Positions 57,011-64,000 of a stretch of 64,000 nucleotides of DNA are shown piece by piece (positions within the stretch are counted from its first letter, which is position 1; each line of letters begins with the position of its first letter). The notes below the pieces were generated by a model that had not been told where the DNA came from, searched no databases, and saw only the letters and a program-made list of their open reading frames with translations. A program made the translations under genes and the position numbers. The DNA comes from Triticum aestivum (lineage: Eukaryota; Streptophyta; Magnoliopsida; Poales; Poaceae). The stretch spans positions 205,104,915 through 205,168,914 of the forward strand of contig NC_057801.1 in assembly GCF_018294505.1 (NCBI RefSeq), read 5' to 3'.

Positions 57011-60000
57011 ACTACAAGAAATCTCGTCCTGAGATTTAAGAGGGGGACTAGGGGGAAAGGTCTGGTTACGAAATCCTAACGAATCTTCTCGTCTTTGGTT
57101 GCTCTTCTCGAAGAGGTGGATCCATTACTTTGACGTCTTCATTTCTCTGCTCCAGGTCATCATGATGGAGCCGTCATCCTTTCTTCAGGATCACCAATGT
57201 ACTAACGAATCAATAAGGGCAGCTCGGCTACGACAAAAATGCTTATGAGGGAACAATCTGGGGTTAACCCAAGAATGAGCATAAGAGTATCTCTCGAGTT
57301 GAACATATAAAATACATCGAGAGTAAGGTGCGAAGGTACAATAAGAGGTTCCAAGCGGATAGATAGTTGCTCGAGGTCTGAACCAGGGTGAGAAAGGGGT
57401 TCAGAGAAACGAGAGTAAGGATTGCGTCTGATACCAGAATAGAACACTAGGAAGGTGGCCCGTGAATTAAATACGAAGCCAAGCGTGAGGAATAACCATT
57501 AGAAACAGGGTTGCATAGGAGAGTCAGGTTTCGATCCCGTGGAACTGTGGGTTATGGGCCCACCATGTGGGTTAAAAGAAGGAAGGGCATTGACATCTTG
57601 CACGATCATGTAAGCAAGGCATGTAAGAGAATAGTCTGTCAGTTATGTCGGCAACAATGTCGGTACCAAGGACGGGGAATGAAGAGCAATTTTCCTGCTT
57701 GTTGAACGAGGCGAACCAATTGGCAGAGTTATCACCCGTTGATGGTTACCAGAATGTCACCAACAATAGTAACAGGATCTTACAGACAGAGTGATACAAC
57801 AAGGTGCCTACCTAAGCAGGGAATTATCTCTGCTTAGTTAAGTCAGCATACAAGAGAGGTTAAACAAAACAATGGAGGGGGAAATGTGTTTACACACATT
57901 TTACAAGGGTATATCCTTCCCAAGGACAAGCGGAGCATGATATCCTGACAGGATATAATGTAGAAAACCCGGTAGGTAAGGGGAGAGAAATTTCATGACA
58001 TTACCCATACAACGGTGTGTGGATAATTGAGCAAGAACCATTTAGGATATCGCCTCAAATGTTCTTGTTGAAGAGCGGGGGTATCATAGTCATGCTTCGA
58101 GGTAGCAATGAGATGGTGTTTCAATCAAGGGCCGGACTTTGGATACACAAATGATCCATCAGGAGCAACTTATAAAATAAGTCTTACAATTTCCTCCAGG
58201 AAGAATGGTTATCATTGCAAAAGAAATTATAATGATAGGTCCTCCAGCCAGGGGGGGTGCTAGGCATGATATCATCTTACCGGGTCATCTAAGAACCATC
58301 ATCATAACTCCTGGAAAGTTGTCCCAACCATCATATCTGACCGAGATTCAGATCCGATTGGTGTCATGATACCTCAGACTCAGGATCTCCGAGAAGAAAA
58401 GGTGCAACACAAATAGACGAAATGACATTGCAAGATTCTCGGGAAATGAACTATGGGAGAGGGTTCCTGAAACAATAGTTCATTATTAAACCAAGGAGAG
58501 GATGAGGAGGTCGCTGATGGACTCAGCGACATAGCATCGAGATTTCCCAAAAGATGGATTTCCACAATTATGTGAACAAGGAGATAACATTTGTCATACC
58601 AAATGATATAATGATGTATGCTCGAGGAAAAACATATACACTTAAACAATGTTTGAAAGTTGCACCCGAAATATGGGCTTAGGGTGCATGATCAAGTTAG
58701 AATGGTGATCTAATAAACAATAGTCTAAGAATGAACGGTTGACAATTTACTTGAAAGCAATAAGGTCGCTAGAAGTTTTGAATTCACACATCATAGTTCA
58801 ATTGTCGGTTTTCCGTTTAGAAACAACACGGGGACCAAGGAATGAACGAAGATGGCAGGAAGTATCACTTGTACCAAGAATGCATAAGAGGTGGTGAAAT
58901 TCTCGTGACATTATTGACACAAAAGATGGTAATACTCCAAGGTAAAGAAGATCAATTGCTGGATAGCATGGATCTCAAGGTATAACACAAAACACGAACA
59001 AGTTTGTGTTGGAAGGAAGGCAGTAAAGTGGTTGATGATAACACAAATCATCGAGGCAAGGATGGTATTTCTCATCATGAATCCGATTGATATCCTGGAA
59101 GAGCTCATAAGGTTGATGATGATCACGACACATTTGTCGAGAGGTTACACGAAGATGTAATCGATCGATGATGACATCAAGTCAAACGAATGATGAAGCG
59201 AAAGGTTATTGGAACCACGGTTAGGACACAAACTCGAAATCAAGTTTGTTGTTCAAGGAGAAATGATATGATGACGAAAATCGACGCAAGCTTAGTTCAT
59301 CGTTGAAAGTTGTGCTCCGGGAATAAGGACCAGGTAGCACAGTTAAAAAAATTAGTATGATGATGATATAGCTGATCAGGCTAGGAATGACTTAAAGGAT
59401 TATTAAACTCATAAGCAACGAAAATTACATAGAGTTATTGAATCGGAGTGCTGAATCGATTCACTTATCGGTGTTCTCGGTTAACAAACAACCCAGAAGC
59501 ATGAAGTGACAAAGACAGGGTAATGGTAGTACTCCATCAAACGACAGGGTAATGTAGTGCAATGGCATGATATCCTCGAGATACCAGGGGTAATACTCGA
59601 TGACAGACCAAAGTAGAGGTTGGTCTGGGGTATTGCTTTGCAGAGTACAAGTGTTTAAACTTGCCCAAGAAATGGGATCAAGGAAGAACATATGGTCGGA
59701 ACCACGATTGAAAAAGGCCATATCCCAGATATAAGATGAACTTATACCAAGGGAATAATTAATTTAAGAGAAGCTTTTAATGATAAGATCTACATCGTGT
59801 CCATGGGCATGAACACAAAGTTCAAGGTCGACTCCCACTTCTTTAATGCATAACCTTTCATTCACCACTCGCCTTCAACGAAATTGTGTGTTGAAATTTT
59901 ATCTGACATAACACTAGTAGAGTATGACCCGTAGTAGTTTCCGGGTTCACATAGTTTAGAGAAGGCAGATGTCCAACCCATCGGGGCCTCTTAGGAACAT

Positions 60001-61170
60001 ATACCACAAACTTCAGGAGTAAATGACACAAGCTCGATAGCAGAGCATGGTTGACAAAGCAGAGGATACAATTTACCCAAGGCATTATGTACCAGGAAAG
60101 AACTTCTTGAGGTTTTTGTATACGAAGGACACTGTCGGATGATATTTCAACAAAGGATCCGACGGTCCATAGTGAAACTGATGTGAGTATCAGCACACAA
60201 CCAGAGGAAGAAACAATGTGAAGGCATTGGATTATAGAAGCAACTGACTAATTCAAAGCTCACATGTAAAGGAATTATGATTACCAAATCAAAGGATCAG
60301 AAGCAAACGCTCTGATTAAGGATGGATAGGTTGAGTAAGCTTAGGGGTAAAATCGACAACAATTTGATTGGTCGAGATCAAGCTCATGTTTAAAGTGACG
60401 TCTGAGTCAGAAAGATAATTTAAAAGGATCAACTGATGATTGCATGCATTCGCACTCATGTTGAATCAATAGGATCAAAATGACGGTGCCTAAGGATACT
60501 AACGAATATTGCCAGACATATGGAAAGCATCCACAATGCAAGCAGACAAGTATTGCAGGGCAATAAGCTACTAAGGATTTTTGGAGGATCGAATAGTATT
60601 TTGAAGACCATTGTGGAACACATGAACAACGGTGGAAGAACGGATACTCGGTAAGCGTGAGGAATTATCCATAGGGGGTATTCATGTGGCAAAGATCTGC
60701 AATGCAATGGCTCAAAAGATTCTTAAAAGACGAAGAACAATTCGATGCATCTTGTAATAACAGGAGCAGCTAGGGATGAATGTAAAAATGGCAAGGGTAA
60801 TAAGTTATCCATAAGGATTCATCGGTGGTAGGGAATTGCAAAAGAAGTGGGCACAAAGTCTCGAGAGAACTTCAGCGAGTATCTTCGGAATCTTCTGGAG
60901 TAGCAAACGATCATCAGGAGTGAGGGGCTCTCCGGGAGAAAGTATTTTCGAGAACCTAAAGTTAGTTTTGCTTTTTTTTGCAAAATCATTTAACCCGAAT
61001 AGAAGAGAGATAAGAGTCCCAGAGTATAGGTCGAGGAATAAAAGATCCTAATACCACCAAATAGCGACGTGGGCCCATGGGGCCGCACAGCCATGTTAGT
61101 AAAAAGTTTTGCAATGTCTAGACTCAACTTCGGCCAAGGAGTTGGGAAGGGGGATTCCTACAGGCAGTCG

Positions 61171-61182
61171 GCTCTAATACCA
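61171..61182 (-). other. Primer-binding site of the LARD-like element
   Basis: TGGTATTAGAGC on the minus strand, one base different from TGGTATCAGAGC, three bases after the LTR end. Followed by GACTGCCTGTAGGAA, similar to the string after the PBS of the two Tekay-like elements. Confidence 0.85.
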
Positions 61183-61185
61183 ACT

Positions 61186-64000
61186 TGTGACGCCCCCGAT
61201 TCAATCGTACACTAATCATGCACGCAAACGTGTACGATCAAGATCAGGGACTCACGGGAAGATATCACAACACAACTCTAAAACATAAATAAGTCATACA
61301 AGCATCATAATATAAGCCAGGGGCCTCGAGGGCTCGAATACAAGTGCTCGATCATAGACGAGTCGGCGGAAGCAACAATATCTAAGTACAGACATAAGTT
61401 AAACAAGTTTGCCTTAAGAAGGCTAGCACAAACTAGGATACAATTCGAAAGAGGCGCAGGCCTCCTGCCTGGGATCCTCCTAACTACTCCTGGTCGTCGT
61501 CAGTGGGCTGCACGTAGTAGTAGGCACCTCCAGTGTAGTAGTCGTCGTTGACGGTGGCGTCTGTCTCCTGGGCTCCAGCATCTAGTTGCGACAACCAGAA
61601 AGAAAGGAAAGGGGGGGAGGGGGGAGAAAGCAACCGTGAGTACTCATCCAAAGTACTTGCAAGCAAGGATCTACACTACATATGCATGGGTATATGTGTA
61701 AATGGCCATATCGGTGGACTGAACTACAGAAAGCCAGAATAAGAGGGGGATAGCTAATCCTGTCGAAGACTACGCTTCTGGCAGCCTCTGTCTTGCAGCA
61801 TGTAGAAGAGAGTAGACTGAAGTCCTCCAAGTAGCATCGCATAGCATAATCCTACCCGGTGATCCTCTCTTCGTCGCCCTGTTAGAGAGCGATCACCGGG
61901 TTGTCTGTGGAACTTGTCTGGGTGTGTTTTATTAAGTATCCGGTTCTAGTTGTCATAAGGTCAAGGTACAACTCCGGGTCGTCCTTTTACCGAGGGACAC
62001 GGCTATTCGAATAGATAAACTTCCCTGCAGGGGTGCACCACATAACCCAACACGCTCGATCCACTTTGGCCGAACACACTTTCCTGGGTCATGCCCGGCC
62101 TCGGAAGATCAACACGCCGCAGCCCCACCTAGGCACAACAGAGAGGTCAGCACGCCGGTCTAAATCCTATGCACGCAGGGGTCTGGGCCCATCGCACATT
62201 GCACTCCTGCACGTTGCGTACGCGGCCGGAAGCAGACCTAGCAACCTCCATTACAAAGGAAGTCGCGTTACGCGGTCCAATCTGGCGTGCGCCGCTCAGT
62301 CGCTGACGTCAAGAAGGCTTCGGCTGATACCACGACGTCGAGTGCCCATATCTTTCCCGCGTAGTTGGTTAGTGCGTATAGGCCAGTGGCCAGACTCAGA
62401 TCAAATACCAAGATCTCGTTAAGCGTGTTATTATAAGCAATCGCGAACACCGACCAGGACCAGGCCCACCTGTCTCCCAGGTGGTCTCAACCTGCCCTGT
62501 CGCTCCGCCACAAAGATCCACACAGAGGGCCATCGGGACAAAGGTCCTTTCAGCCCCCAATCCGTGAATCACTCGCGGGTACTCTTCGAGCGGACCCGAC
62601 TTTAGTCACCATCTGCAGTATGTATATATGTATAGTATATATCCGTGATCACCTCCCGAGTGATCACGGCCCAATAGTATAGCAAGGCAGACTGACAAGA
62701 ATGAAGGGCCAATGATGATAAACTAGCATCCTATACTAAGCATTTAGGATTGCGGGTAAGGTATCAATGACTGTAGCAACAATGACAGGCTATGCAACAG
62801 AATAGGAGTAATCGAACAGTAACATGCTACACTACTCTAATGCAAGCAGTATAGAGAAGAATATGCGATATCTGGTGATTAAGGGGGGGCTTGCCTGGTT
62901 GCTCTGGCAAGAGAGAGGGGTCGTCAACTCCGTAGTCGAATGGGGCGGCAGCAACGTTAGTCTCGTAGTCTCCCGGAGAGAAGAGGGGGAAGAAACAATG
63001 AATATAATGCAAACAGATGCATAACGATGCATGACAAAGCAATGCGTGATGCTAGGCGTGCCCTAACGCGGTATGAGGTGATACCGGTGAAGAGGGGAAA
63101 CATCCGAGAAAGTATCCCCGGTGTTTCGCATTTTCGGACAAATGAACCGGAGGTGAAATGTTGCAGGTTCACTATGCTAGGGACGCGTGGCGGATGAACG
63201 GGCTGCCTATCTGGATTTGTCTCATCGTTTTGAGCAACTTTCATGTACAAAGTTTTTCCATCCGAGCAACGGTTTATTTTATATTAATTTTAAAAGATTT
63301 AATTCATTTTTAGGATTTATTTAATTATTTAAATTCAACATTACCCAGAACAGTGCACGCTGACGTCAGCATGACATCAGCATGACGTCAGCAGTCAACA
63401 AAGGCGTTGACTGGTCAACTGACATGTGGGTCCATTCTATCATAGACTGATATCTAATTAACAGTTACTTAGTTTAATTAACTAGTCAACTATTCAGGAT
63501 TTAATTAACTTAATTAATCTAGTTACTTAATTAATTGATTAATATATTTATTTATTTATTTATTTCTAATTCATTTTTATATCTCTCTTTTTTTAACGTT
63601 CCAGGGGCTGGGCCCCACATGTCATAGGCACAGAGGCCTATCGGGCGCGCTTAGCGGGCGCGGGTGCAGGACGCGGCCTGAGCGGGCACACGCCCAGGTG
63701 CGAGAGGGCCCGGCAAGGCGCCGGAGCAGGGGGTTGGTGACCACGGCGGGGCTCGCCGGGCGCCAACCGGGCGGAGGACGGGGATGGCGACGGCGCACGG
63801 GACAGGGGCGGACGGAGGGAGGAGCGGGCTCGGCAGAGGCGCCGCTTCGACTGGAGCAGCGGTAGCGGCCAAGGGACGGCGCCGGCGTGGGTGCACAGGG
63901 CGTAGGGCGGCGACACGGGGCGCGGGGCGCGGTGAGGGAAGAGGCAAAGCATCGGCGCGCGCCCGAGCGCGTGTACAGGGGCACGCGGGGCGAGGCCACG
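61186..64000 (-). repeat. 5' LTR of the LARD-like element, partial
   Basis: Matches 53371-56176 with about 97% identity and a few small indels; runs off the window. Confidence 0.9.

Larger units (their letters stand above)
57001..61185 (-). other. Non-coding core of the LARD-like element
   Basis: All minus-strand frames are under 115 codons, and none shows zinc knuckle, protease, RT, RNase H or integrase motifs. The longest (59858-60196) reads as ordinary stop-poor sequence. The PPT-proximal part keeps the hairpin AAATCTC..GAGATTT (57019-57037) also found in the Tekay element. Confidence 0.75.
53371..64000 (-). mobile_element. LARD-like non-autonomous LTR retrotransposon
   Basis: Two near-identical long LTRs in the same orientation flank a core of 4,185 bp with no gag or pol. 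PBS (right) and PPT (left) show it is on the minus strand. Large retrotransposon derivatives with long LTRs and a conserved non-coding core are established in barley and relatives (Sukkula type). A hand comparison finds about 80 differences over about 2.8 kb (2.9%), so it is older than the Tekay insertion by about a factor of two. The right LTR leaves the window. The left flank GATAG (53366-53370) would be the target duplication. Confidence 0.82.

Noticed and set aside
63622..63999. Proline/arginine-rich minus frames at the end of the window (also 55814-56146)
   Set aside because: GC-rich LTR segment, several overlapping frames, low complexity.
1..64000. tRNA and rRNA genes
   Set aside because: Only tRNA-complementary primer-binding sites were seen; no cloverleaf or rRNA-like sequence was recognised by eye.

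Overview
The window is repeat-dense nuclear DNA of a large-genome grass, almost certainly a Triticeae species (wheat, Aegilops or barley group). The evidence is a copia element with the LTR ends typical of Angela/WIS/BARE-1 relatives, several long-LTR Tekay-type gypsy elements, a LARD-like non-autonomous element, Stowaway MITEs with CTCCCTCCGT ends and TA target sites, and nested insertion. No host gene in the window looks fully intact. Three runs of N (27810-28742, 38419-38623, 56177-56502) are assembly gaps.

Layout, left half. Bases 1-6485 are the 5' part of a minus-strand copia element (gag-pol open to the window edge apart from one TAG, LTR 4777-6485). It sits inside the pol gene of a plus-strand gypsy element, whose remains are 6486-7700 and, past a large insertion, 28743-32811. 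That gypsy element seems to lack reverse transcriptase and integrase. It carries a multi-exon gene on the opposite strand with its own TATA box, and ends in a 483-bp 3' LTR. Into its AT-rich middle has landed a block bounded by inverted ATTCTGATC-bearing ends (7739-27809). That block belongs to no superfamily I can name. It holds about 30 copies of a GAAGTTCAA motif and tandem units of about 150-170 bp arranged in a 1.1-kb duplication. A complete 13.9-kb Tekay-type chromovirus (13088-26997, perfect AAAAG target duplication, 4.08-kb LTRs) has inserted into the second duplicate. Nest order, oldest first: gypsy with antisense gene; unknown TIR block; Tekay. The copia insertion is independent.

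Layout, middle (32.8-49.8 kb). This is the only stretch with host-like genes, all on remnants: a small coiled-coil gene (36626-37405, minus), an AP2/ERF-like gene probably carried by a Harbinger-like element (37647-38231, minus), a Werner-type 3'-5' exonuclease-like gene with one in-frame TAG (42472-43194, minus), a TATA-driven small gene split by a frameshift (44807-45356, plus), and a 1.14-kb tandem duplication of a SINA-like gene 3' part (47870-49841, minus). Between them lie MITEs, foldback sequences and microsatellites.

Layout, right end. A plus-strand gypsy element (LTR 49842-52458) cuts the SINA-like gene. It is in turn interrupted at 53371 by a minus-strand LARD-like element (3' LTR 53371-57000, non-coding core 57001-61185, 5' LTR from 61186 past the window end).

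Functionally the window shows retroelement machinery and decayed genes rather than a pathway. The items most worth attention are the unclassified TIR block with its repeat grammar, the spliced antisense gene inside a gypsy element, extra reading frames placed before gag in two gypsy elements, and the AP2-like gene with its transposon-like ends. Coordinates of exons, repeat units and element edges were read by eye; protein family names come from motif recognition, not database search.
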